A stretch of 64,000 nucleotides of DNA, from positions 88,665-152,664 of the forward strand of contig NZ_CANMUE010000009.1 in NCBI RefSeq assembly GCF_947500975.1, in the 5' to 3' direction. The position numbers were made by a program, and so were the translations under genes. How positions within the stretch are numbered: position 1 is the first letter of the stretch; every line of letters begins with the position of its first letter. The DNA is from an uncultured Polaribacter sp. (GTDB lineage: Bacteria > Bacteroidota > Bacteroidia > Flavobacteriales > Flavobacteriaceae). Below are positions 45,901 through 52,223 of the stretch, piece by piece. The notes beneath the pieces were generated by a model. That model did no database searches, was not told the origin of the DNA, and saw only the letters and a program-made list of their open reading frames with translations.

Positions 45901-46270
45901 TTCTAAATATACGGATCCAGATGTTATTACGTATCCGCTTTCTTGTGAACAAGGTTTTGATGGTGAAGTAGAAGATTATTCAATATTAGTAAGAGGAATT
46001 GTTATAGAGGATGATGTTTTTGAAAGTTTTAATTTATTTCCAAATCCTACTGATGGAACTTTTAATTTAAGTTTTGATACAGAAAATAGAGATGATGTTT
46101 CAGTTCATTTATATGATTTAGCAGGGAGATTAATTGATAGTCAGGTATTTAATAATACAAGTACATATTTTACTAAAGATGTTGCTTTTAGTGTGGGATC
46201 TTCGGGTTTATATTTGCTTAAAATTACAAATGGAGATAAATACTCAACAAGAAAATTAATAATAAAATAA
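42965..46270 (+). CDS. Secreted reprolysin-like metalloprotease with T9SS sorting domain
   Basis: A 1101-aa secreted protease. The signal peptide is LSFLLPLIVLFFNITAVNSQ to about residue 24, followed by a propeptide (about 25-195). The zinc-metalloprotease domain has HELGHQFGATH at residues 348-358 (three His ligands and the catalytic Glu) and the Met-turn STIMGYAGIC about 30 residues later. Next come Ig-like or K319-type modules (PTADAGLDYSIPKSTPFKLS, YNWEQLDNE), further beta-sandwich domains, and a GEVED domain (RVHTKAWIDWNRNCVFDENE ... FDGEVEDYSI). The C-terminal type A T9SS sorting domain begins FNLFPNPTDGTFNLSF and ends STRKLIIK, so it should exit through the SprA channel. Substrate unknown. 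Confidence 0.93.
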   Translation: MKSKLSFLLPLIVLFFNITAVNSQEVWKKIQKENYSIQKKEVYDKENFPSDYVIFSLESELFSGKLKKTSKEESVVELPNSEGTLSKFLLKETSNFEEGLQAKFPNIKSYTAQGLDDPTAVAKISIGTDGFHAVIFSGKEETLYVDPYTKDNVNYIVYKRSSLSKVEDDFKCQVEETIGKEFTTSNFAKNADDGKLRTFRLALACSGEYAEFHLGAGQQNIPDTETEEVKKAAVLSAMNTSITRLNGVFEKDLAVKMILVSNNDEIIFLDADTDGITDGSPNTMIDEVQSICDAEIGNANYDIGHLYSVGGDGLAGLGVVCVTGQKARGVTGRSQPVGDAYDIDYVAHELGHQFGATHTQNNNCNRTDDTAVEPGSGSTIMGYAGICSPDVQSGNSNGNSDDYFHTVSIAQMWNTIESSGTCASETDTNNTAPTADAGLDYSIPKSTPFKLSGVADDVDGTSSLTYNWEQLDNETATMPPLSSSTIGPVFRSLPSKTTPIRFMPDLATVIAGSTSSTWEVVPSVARELNFSFLVRDNHAGGGSSARDDMVVTVTDADAFTVDVPNSAVIWDVGTTQTVTWQKGTTDISPISCSFVNIKLSVDGGLTFPIVLKNDTPNDGSEDIIIPNNATEEARIMVEASDNIFYNVNSANFTINSTLPTFLITAEIDSETVCNSGNNSVDYSLNFDFINNFSETVTLSASGFPTGANVNFSSETITDDGSRIMTISNLDDKAAQDYTIIVSGNSTSLNQEIEVYLKVVSSDFNEVILSAPEDNSEDFELEGSLNWSEDSNAESYNVEVALDSDFNDLVFSNNVNTNTVQITPSLNQETTYFWRVQYVNSCGTGTFSDSFSFTTLSCDVCESFGDNQYATSTTLVEFNTINNASEKEGDNEAYGDFKSIETSVTINESYELSVNVNTDGDYRVHTKAWIDWNRNCVFDENEEYDLGFAENTTDGVTNGSPITIQVPEDAKIGATILRVSSKYTDPDVITYPLSCEQGFDGEVEDYSILVRGIVIEDDVFESFNLFPNPTDGTFNLSFDTENRDDVSVHLYDLAGRLIDSQVFNNTSTYFTKDVAFSVGSSGLYLLKITNGDKYSTRKLIIK

Positions 46271-46288
46271 GAAACTAATAAAAAGTAA

Positions 46289-46324
46289 AAATCCTCATCA
46301 AATTAATTTGATGAGGATTTTTTT
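46289..46324. terminator. Bidirectional terminator between the metalloprotease gene and pruA
   Basis: A perfect 32-bp palindrome (46289-46320, arms of 16 bp with core CCTCATCAAATTAATTTGAT) with flanking A- and T-runs, between two convergent genes, 18 nt after the protease stop. Confidence 0.9.
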
Positions 46325-46345
46325 ATGGATAAAATAAACTATTTT

Positions 46346-47971
46346 TTATCCTAAAAAAGGATATTTATAATCTTGCGGAGTAACAAAAGTTTCTTTAATT
46401 AACCTTACCGAAGTCCAACGTAATAAGTTTTGAGCAGAACCAGCTTTGTCATTTGTTCCAGAAGCTCTTGCTCCTCCAAAAGGTTGCTGACCAACAACTG
46501 CTCCAGTTGGCTTGTCATTAATATAAAAGTTTCCTGCAGAGTTTTCTAATGCTTTAGAAGCCTTTTCAACAATATATCTATCAGTAGAAAAAATTGCACC
46601 TGTTAAGGCATATTCTGTAGATTCATCAACTAATTTTAATGAAGCTTCCCATTCAGCATCTTCATAAATATAAACTGTCATTACGGGGCCAAATAATTCA
46701 GTAGTCATTGTTGCAAATGTTGGAGATTTAGCTACAATTACAGTCGGTTCAATAAAGTATCCAACAGATTTGTCATGATTTCCTCCAATAATTACATCAG
46801 CATCTTTATCCGCTTTAGCCGCATCAATATAGCTTGCAATTTTATCAAAAGAACCTTCATGAATAACTGCATTTACAAAGTTTGATGGATCTTCTGGAGA
46901 TCCCATTTTTAACTCATCAGTTTGAGCAATTAAGTGTTTTTTTACATCGTCCCAAATTGAAGCAGGAATGTAAGAGCGCGAGGCAGCAGAACATTTTTGA
47001 CCTTGATATTCAAAAGCACCTCTTGTAATTGCAGTAGCTACTTGTAAAGGGTTTGATGAGCTGTGCGCCCAAATAAAATCTTTTCCTCCAGTTTCTCCAA
47101 CAATTCTTGGATAGGTTTTATAAGTATGAATATTATTTCCTATTTGTTTCCAAAGATTTTTGAAAACGTGAGTAGAACCTGTAAAATGTAATCCAGAGAA
47201 ATCTGGAGATTCTAAAACGGTATCAGAAATCATTATTGGGTCTCCATAAACAACGTTTATAACACCATCTGGCAAACCAGCTTCTTTAAATAAATCTACA
47301 ATTACTTGTGCAGAATATGCTTGATGATCTGAAGGTTTCCAAACTACAACATTACCCATTAAAGCTGCTGATGCAGGCAAATTTGCGGCAATAGAGGTAA
47401 AGTTAAAAGGAGAAATTGCGTACACAAATCCTTCAAGAGGTCTGTACTCAACTCTGTTCCAAATTCCTGGTGCAGAAGCTGGTTGATCCTTAAATATATC
47501 AGTCATATATTGTACGTTAAATCTAAAGAAATCGATCATTTCACATGCAGCATCAATTTCGGCTTGATGAACATTTTTAGATTGTGCAATCATTGTAGCA
47601 GCATTCATTTTTGCTCTATAAGGACCTGCTAATAATTCTGCAGCTTTTAAGAAAATTGAAGCTCTTTCCATCCAAGAAACACTAGACCAAGCTTCTCTAG
47701 CAGCCAATGCTGTAGAAATTGCTTCATCTATGTGAGATTTTTCAGCTATATGATATTGACCAACAACATGTTTATGATCATGTGGTGGTGTAATATTTTT
47801 AGTGTTTCCAGTTCTAACTTCCACACCATTAATATGCATTGGCACATCAATATTGCTGTTAAACATGGTTTTGTAAGTTGCTAATAATTCTTCTCTTTCT
47901 GGTGATCCAGGAGCGTAACCTTTAACGGGTTCATTTACAGCCACTGGAACATTAAAAAATCCTCTTGCCAT
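46346..47971 (-). CDS. pruA: L-glutamate gamma-semialdehyde dehydrogenase
   Basis: Oxidises glutamate semialdehyde (from P5C) to glutamate with NAD+, the second step of proline breakdown. The 541-aa product matches the stand-alone P5C dehydrogenase type. The aldehyde-dehydrogenase features are SPFNFTSIAANLPASAALMG (about 175-194), the catalytic Glu region RIVGETGGKDFIWAHS, and the catalytic Cys in FEYQGQKCSAASRSYIP (about residue 326). FGPVMTVYIYED and FYINDKPTGAVVGQQPFGGA follow. Proline dehydrogenase (PutA-like) is not in the window. Single gene with its own -7 element. Confidence 0.96.
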   Translation of the reverse strand: MARGFFNVPVAVNEPVKGYAPGSPEREELLATYKTMFNSNIDVPMHINGVEVRTGNTKNITPPHDHKHVVGQYHIAEKSHIDEAISTALAAREAWSSVSWMERASIFLKAAELLAGPYRAKMNAATMIAQSKNVHQAEIDAACEMIDFFRFNVQYMTDIFKDQPASAPGIWNRVEYRPLEGFVYAISPFNFTSIAANLPASAALMGNVVVWKPSDHQAYSAQVIVDLFKEAGLPDGVINVVYGDPIMISDTVLESPDFSGLHFTGSTHVFKNLWKQIGNNIHTYKTYPRIVGETGGKDFIWAHSSSNPLQVATAITRGAFEYQGQKCSAASRSYIPASIWDDVKKHLIAQTDELKMGSPEDPSNFVNAVIHEGSFDKIASYIDAAKADKDADVIIGGNHDKSVGYFIEPTVIVAKSPTFATMTTELFGPVMTVYIYEDAEWEASLKLVDESTEYALTGAIFSTDRYIVEKASKALENSAGNFYINDKPTGAVVGQQPFGGARASGTNDKAGSAQNLLRWTSVRLIKETFVTPQDYKYPFLG

Positions 47972-48013
47972 TTTGTATGTTTTTTAAATTTGAATCTACT
48001 GATTATTGGGTTT

Positions 48014-48021
48014 CAAAGTTA
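48014..48021 (-). promoter_or_regulatory. -7 element for pruA
   Basis: Minus-strand TAACTTTG, a TAnnTTTG match 42 nt upstream of the ATG at 47971. Confidence 0.45.
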
Positions 48022-48185
48022 CAATTTTTGTTTCAATAAATTTATCTGTTTTTTAACCTCTTTTATTGAATTAAAATCAAAAAAATAAATAAAATTTGAT
48101 GCTTATCATAATTAAATTGGTTGTCAAACAATTTTTTATTTATAAATCTTAATAAAATAATTGCAAGTAATCTATTAAAAGTTTG

Positions 48186-49322
48186 CTAGAATAACGCAAA
48201 AGATATAAGTAGTACAAATAAAGCTCCTATTGATGCCACAATTATGTAGCTTAAATTTAGTAATAAGAATTTTGTAAAAGTCTTAAAATAGCCTTGTTGA
48301 TAAAATTGCTTCATGGCAATTATTAGGTAGAGTAAAAATAGCAATATAAAAATCCAAATTTTTGGTTCTGTATCGAAAATTAATAAAATATAGAGTATTG
48401 AAAACAGCATAAAAAACACAGTTTGTATGTGAAATACAAATATTAAATGATCTACATAGGTGTATTTTCTTCTGAGGTAAAAGAACTTTAAAAATAATGT
48501 AAAAAATGGTAAGAAAACAAATAAAGCTACTGAGCTATAAGATAGCATTTTATTTATAAATTGATCTCTGCTTTCCTTACTTTTTAAATTATTTGCTGTT
48601 TTTGCTCTAGTATATAAAAATCGGTTTGTAAAGTTTTTATCATATTTTAAACTATCTAAAGCAACATCAATAGAAGATTTTGGGTGTTTTTTTTGATAAG
48701 CTATAAATTTTTCTAACCTACTATCTACGCCAAGTTTTATATTAAAGCCATCATTATCATTTTTTATTGAATCCTTAGTATCTTCTTCTAATTCTTCTAT
48801 AATTTTTTTCCTAGCAGCTTCTGGGATAGGAATAAATGGATTTTTCATTTTGTTTTTTAATTCTTGTTTTATAGAATCAATTTCTTTTTCATTTAATTTT
48901 TTTTTAGCTTTTGTAGTTTCACTTTTTATAACATCAACAATGTCCGCTTTACTTTCTTTTGTTAACGACTCATATTTATTAATTGTAGTTTGCAAACCAA
49001 CTAATAAAAAAAAGATTATTGATACTGTTAAATAAAAACGAAATGGGTTAGAATAACGCTGTCTTTTTCCATCGATATAATCTTTAGAAACTTTTCCAGG
49101 TTTTATTAAAAGTGGTATTAAGGTATTCCAAAATTTAGCATCAAAATTGAATAAGCCATTAAAAACTTCCTGAATAAAACTAACAAATGTTATTCTGTTG
49201 CCTTTGTTTGCTTGCCCGCATTCTGGGCAAAATTTTTCTTGCCCACTAAAGGGGTGTCCGCAATTTAAACATGCAGGATCATTTATTTTAGCGGCTTTTT
49301 TTTGTGATTTGCTTAGTTTGAT
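48186..49322 (-). CDS. DUF3667-type membrane protein with zinc ribbon; start codon non-canonical or uncertain
   Basis: A membrane protein of about 379 residues, DUF3667-like. The N-terminus has a zinc ribbon (PACLNCGHPFSGQEKFCPEC, about 17-36 if started at 49322), the family block KPGKVSKDYIDGKRQRYSNP (about 76-95), then a membrane segment (YLTVSIIFFLLVG). A charged soluble middle follows (about 115-235) with Lys/Glu-rich helices, and four hydrophobic helices end the protein. Reading the frame from the preceding stop (49362-49364) down to 48996, I found no ATG, GTG or TTG. The first such codon is a TTG at 48995, which would remove the ribbon and first helix. Possible starts are ATC 49322, ATT 49346 or ATA 49286; a frameshift with apaG or a sequence error is also possible. 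The 5' part overlaps apaG. Confidence 0.75.
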   Translation of the reverse strand: MKLSKSQKKAAKINDPACLNCGHPFSGQEKFCPECGQANKGNRITFVSFIQEVFNGLFNFDAKFWNTLIPLLIKPGKVSKDYIDGKRQRYSNPFRFYLTVSIIFFLLVGLQTTINKYESLTKESKADIVDVIKSETTKAKKKLNEKEIDSIKQELKNKMKNPFIPIPEAARKKIIEELEEDTKDSIKNDNDGFNIKLGVDSRLEKFIAYQKKHPKSSIDVALDSLKYDKNFTNRFLYTRAKTANNLKSKESRDQFINKMLSYSSVALFVFLPFFTLFLKFFYLRRKYTYVDHLIFVFHIQTVFFMLFSILYILLIFDTEPKIWIFILLFLLYLIIAMKQFYQQGYFKTFTKFLLLNLSYIIVASIGALFVLLISFALF

Positions 49323-49699
49323 AAGATTGGGGTTATAAGTTGGAATGTAGGTATAATTACTTTAATTTGTTCTTTTGAGTGATAGTTTTCCATGGTATAG
49401 TAGCCTTTCATTGCCCCTATTGTAGATTCTAAAAAACAACCAGAACTGTAAGAATATATTTCATTTGGTTGTAAAATTGGAGTTTGCCCTACAACACCTT
49501 CACCTTTTACGATCTCATTATGATTTAGAGAATCATAAATTTTCCAACAACGATTTTTTAATTGAAAAACCTCTGAAGTTGTGTTTTTAATATTTATGAA
49601 ATAAGGAAATATATGGAATAGCTTGTTGTTTTTTAAACTAGTGCCTATGTATTTGGTAGTTACAGAAATTTTTATGCCCTTTGTTATTTGTTCAACCAT
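49313..49699 (-). CDS. apaG: ApaG domain protein
   Basis: A 128-aa fibronectin-fold protein. Family blocks are ISVTTKYIGTSLKNNKLFHI, RCWKIYDSLNHNEIVKGEGV then VGQTPILQPNEIYSYSSGCF, and LESTIGAMKGYYTMENYHS with the conserved G-x-M-x-G-x-Y pattern. Biochemical role unclear; E. coli apaG was linked to Co2+ and Mg2+ phenotypes. The ATG at 49699 (MVEQITKGIKI) is preferred over 49741 because the family begins there. It lies between the T9SS plug gene and the DUF3667 gene on the minus strand, 50 nt after the first and overlapping the second. Confidence 0.93.
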   Translation of the reverse strand: MVEQITKGIKISVTTKYIGTSLKNNKLFHIFPYFINIKNTTSEVFQLKNRCWKIYDSLNHNEIVKGEGVVGQTPILQPNEIYSYSSGCFLESTIGAMKGYYTMENYHSKEQIKVIIPTFQLITPILSN

Positions 49700-49749
49700 G
49701 TAGGGTAAAAGTAGTTTTTTTGTGTAAATAACACAAGTCAAAAATATAA

Positions 49750-50964
49750 TTATCTGTTTTGGTTAAAGAACCCGTAACCAACACCAATAACTCTATCATA
49801 TAAACCACCAAATGCTTTATGGTATAATAATACTGTATAATGGTTTTCAGTTTGGTAAAATGTACCGTTAATTTTGCTAGAATCTATCTTGTTATTTTGA
49901 TCAACTGTAACAAAAGTGTAATTGTAAAAACCTTGTTTTAGTAAAATTTTACCTTTATAATTAGTGTCGTTAAAATCGTAGGTAAGTTTGTTTTCTTCTT
50001 CAATTTGAAAATTGTTAAAAGCGCCATATACATATACTTCTTTACCTTTAAAAGGCTGCTCTGCTTGTAATGTAAAATGCATCATTGCATAATCAGCTTC
50101 TGTTCTTGGGTCGGAACCTTCAAGAGTTCTAATTACAAATTGACCATTTATATCAGGATTATATCTGTAGGTTTTAAAAGGATTGTAATTTGAAGGGTAT
50201 AAATAATGATGAAAAATATCTTTCATTTCAATATGTACAATATTTAAACTTTTATTTCTTAGGGATTTACTATCGAAATTCAAATACTCATTATCGCCCC
50301 AAAAATTCGTTTTATTGATGTAAGAATACCGAAGTTGATTTGGTTTTAAAAAAGTAGGTTGTAAATCAACTATTTTTTCATTCCAATTTTCATTTTTTAG
50401 TAAAACAATATTAACTTCTTGGTTTGGGTTGTTGATTCTAATATTTGGATGATTTACAGTAACTTCAACCGTTTGTTGTGTGTTTACTGTTTTAGTATCC
50501 CTGCTTCTATCTACAAAAACACCTACAGTAGTCAGATTTTCATAAAGCACAAATTTTCTTGTAAAAAGTACTTCATCATCGTAATTTATAACGGATAATA
50601 AGTAGTTTCCGCTTTTAGTAATTACTGTATTTATGTTTGGAATATTTACAGAGTAATGTGTGTAATTCTGAAAAGTATTAAAAGAATTGGTAACGTCAAT
50701 AATAGTATTTTGATCAAAACCATCAATATATTGACTAGAAAGTAGTCTGCTTTTCTGCCAATCATGAGTCATATGTTCTATTTTATATTGATAGTCTTTA
50801 CTATCAGCATCTAAATCATCAAATGAAAGCTCTAAAACAGTACCTAGGGGAACAATGGAAGAGTAATTATTTTCTTGTTGTGGTCTTAATTGAATTGATT
50901 TTATGTTTTGTGAAAAACCATTTAAACCGAAAAATATAAAAACAAGTAGTATTTTTTGATACAT
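49750..50964 (-). CDS. Type IX secretion system Plug protein (DUF5103)
   Basis: A 404-aa protein with signal peptide (ILLVFIFFGLNGFSQ, to about residue 19). The sequence matches DUF5103, since renamed T9SS plug protein, which caps the periplasmic side of SprA in the published translocon complexes. Visible blocks are LGTVLELSFDDLDADSKDYQ, YQYKIEHMTHDWQKSRLLSS, YINKTNFWGDNEYLNFDS, and the C-terminal domain from ADYAMMHFTLQAEQPFKGKE through VYVYGAFNNFQI to LLYHKAFGGLYDRVIGVGYG. It is first in a plug-apaG-DUF3667 group. Together with sprA at the left end, the window holds two of the core translocon genes, about 43 kb apart. Confidence 0.87.
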   Translation of the reverse strand: MYQKILLVFIFFGLNGFSQNIKSIQLRPQQENNYSSIVPLGTVLELSFDDLDADSKDYQYKIEHMTHDWQKSRLLSSQYIDGFDQNTIIDVTNSFNTFQNYTHYSVNIPNINTVITKSGNYLLSVINYDDEVLFTRKFVLYENLTTVGVFVDRSRDTKTVNTQQTVEVTVNHPNIRINNPNQEVNIVLLKNENWNEKIVDLQPTFLKPNQLRYSYINKTNFWGDNEYLNFDSKSLRNKSLNIVHIEMKDIFHHYLYPSNYNPFKTYRYNPDINGQFVIRTLEGSDPRTEADYAMMHFTLQAEQPFKGKEVYVYGAFNNFQIEEENKLTYDFNDTNYKGKILLKQGFYNYTFVTVDQNNKIDSSKINGTFYQTENHYTVLLYHKAFGGLYDRVIGVGYGFFNQNR

Positions 50965-51200
50965 ATTAATCTGTTACTTTTTGTAAAAGTACTAAAATTT
51001 GTACTCTAATAATTAAAAGCAAATACTATACCTTTTTTTAGTTTTTTAAGATGTTGCAAATATTATTCTTTTTTGAGTATTCAAAAGGAATATTTTTTTA
51101 TGGGGAATTAAAATAATAAAATAGCTTATGACTTAATTGGGAGTGTTTACGATCTAAGATAGTGTTACTTAAGTTTTTTTTATATTTTTCAAGTTTTTTT

Positions 51201-51243
51201 TTTGAATTTTATAAAGGCTTGTAGTATTTTTGCAAAAAATACT
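51201..51243 (+). promoter_or_regulatory. Promoter and overlapping inverted repeat of the surface-protein operon
   Basis: TTTG (51201-51204), 20-nt spacer, then TATTTTTG (51225-51232): the best match to the sigma-ABfr consensus in the window. The inverted repeat AGTATTTTT-GCA-AAAAATACT (51223-51243) covers the -7 element and start region, as an operator would. Confidence 0.7.
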
Positions 51244-51290
51244 TAAAAACAGTAAGATATTAGTTGTTGAATGATGTTTTACTAATAAAT

Positions 51291-51320
51291 AATCCATTTC
51301 AATCCATTTCAATCGATTTC
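51291..51320 (+). repeat. Three tandem 10-bp repeats in the 5' leader
   Basis: AATCCATTTC, AATCCATTTC, AATCGATTTC end to end, followed by AATT and the ATG at 51325. The copies differ at one base. They occupy the ribosome-binding region, so copy number would change leader length but not reading frame. Confidence 0.85.
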
Positions 51321-51324
51321 AATT

Positions 51325-52203
51325 ATGAAGAAAATTTACTCTTTTTTAACTTTGTTAATTTTTACAACTATTTCATTTGCGCAAGGTATTTCTGTACAAG
51401 GTATTGCACGCGATAATGCAAGCTCGGCAATTACAGATACAAACTTAACTTTTACATTTAGTATTACAGAAGAAGATAATACTGTTATGTATGCAGAAAC
51501 ACAAGGAATTAAAACAGATCATTTTGGTGTATTTTCTCATGTTATTAGAACAGGTAATCCTATTACAAATACATTTGATGATATCGATTTTGGGGTTGAG
51601 GGCTTAAAATTAAAAGTTTCTGTTACTTATAATTCAGAAGATATAGAGGTGTATGACCAAACACTACAATATACACCATATGCACACCATGCTAAAAACG
51701 GAGTGCCAACAGGTTCTATTTTACCATTTGCAGGTACAGAAGCACCTGACGGTTGGGTACTTTGTAACGGGCAAAGCCTAGAGTATGTTGATGGTGCTGG
51801 CGCATTAAAAGAACTTATTGGTAATAATGCACCAGATTTAAGAGGTCTGTTTTTAAGAGGTACAGGTACAAGTGCTTTAGGTTCGCAATACGTAGGGCCA
51901 GATTTGTTAGCTACACAAACTGATGAAAATAAGGAGCATACGCATGGTGTTGGTTCTTTAACTATTCCAAATGGAGGTGCACATACAAATTCTTTTCAGT
52001 TTAGCTATCGAGGGTATGATGCTGAAGGGGGCGGTGGTATTGCTAGGAATCGTTATACAAGTGATACAAATGATGGAATAATTACACAAACGACATCATT
52101 AGGGGGAGAACATACGCATACTATTAATGGTAGTGTAGCTAGTACAGGAGGTGCTGAGACTCGTCCAGTAAACTACGGTGTAAACTATATTATTAAGTTA
52201 TAA
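51325..52203 (+). CDS. Secreted protein with phage-tail-collar-like C-terminal domain
   Basis: A 292-aa protein. The signal peptide is MKKIYSFLTLLIFTTISFAQ. Residues 21-125 form a beta-sandwich-like N-terminal domain (GISVQGIARDNASSAITDTN ... YDQTLQYTPYAHHAKNG) like those of Bacteroidota cell-surface proteins. From about residue 130 it follows the tail-collar pattern: PTGSILPFAGTEAPDGWVLC then NGQSLE, APDLRGLFLRGTGTSALG, two E-HTH motifs (about residues 208 and 262) and a C-terminal ETRPVNYGVNYIIKL. HxH motifs of this kind hold metal in phage tail-fibre tips. There is no other phage gene nearby and no T9SS sorting domain. The giant surface-protein gene starts 20 nt downstream. An adhesive tip or ligand-binding role is inferred. 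Confidence 0.82.
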   Translation: MKKIYSFLTLLIFTTISFAQGISVQGIARDNASSAITDTNLTFTFSITEEDNTVMYAETQGIKTDHFGVFSHVIRTGNPITNTFDDIDFGVEGLKLKVSVTYNSEDIEVYDQTLQYTPYAHHAKNGVPTGSILPFAGTEAPDGWVLCNGQSLEYVDGAGALKELIGNNAPDLRGLFLRGTGTSALGSQYVGPDLLATQTDENKEHTHGVGSLTIPNGGAHTNSFQFSYRGYDAEGGGGIARNRYTSDTNDGIITQTTSLGGEHTHTINGSVASTGGAETRPVNYGVNYIIKL

Positions 52204-52223
52204 TATAACATAAAACATATATT

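Larger units (their letters stand above)
50965..51324. other. 360-bp divergent intergenic region before the surface-protein operon
   Basis: No gene or RNA gene is seen. The left 220 bp are A+T rich without clear structure. The right part holds a good Bacteroidota promoter (51201-51232), an inverted repeat across the start site (51223-51243) and three 10-bp tandem repeats (51291-51320) just before the ATG. Confidence 0.7.

Noticed and set aside
51325..52203. Tail-collar gene as a sign of prophage
   Set aside because: The product has a Sec signal peptide and is followed by T9SS surface-protein genes; no capsid, terminase, portal, tail-tube or integrase gene is present.
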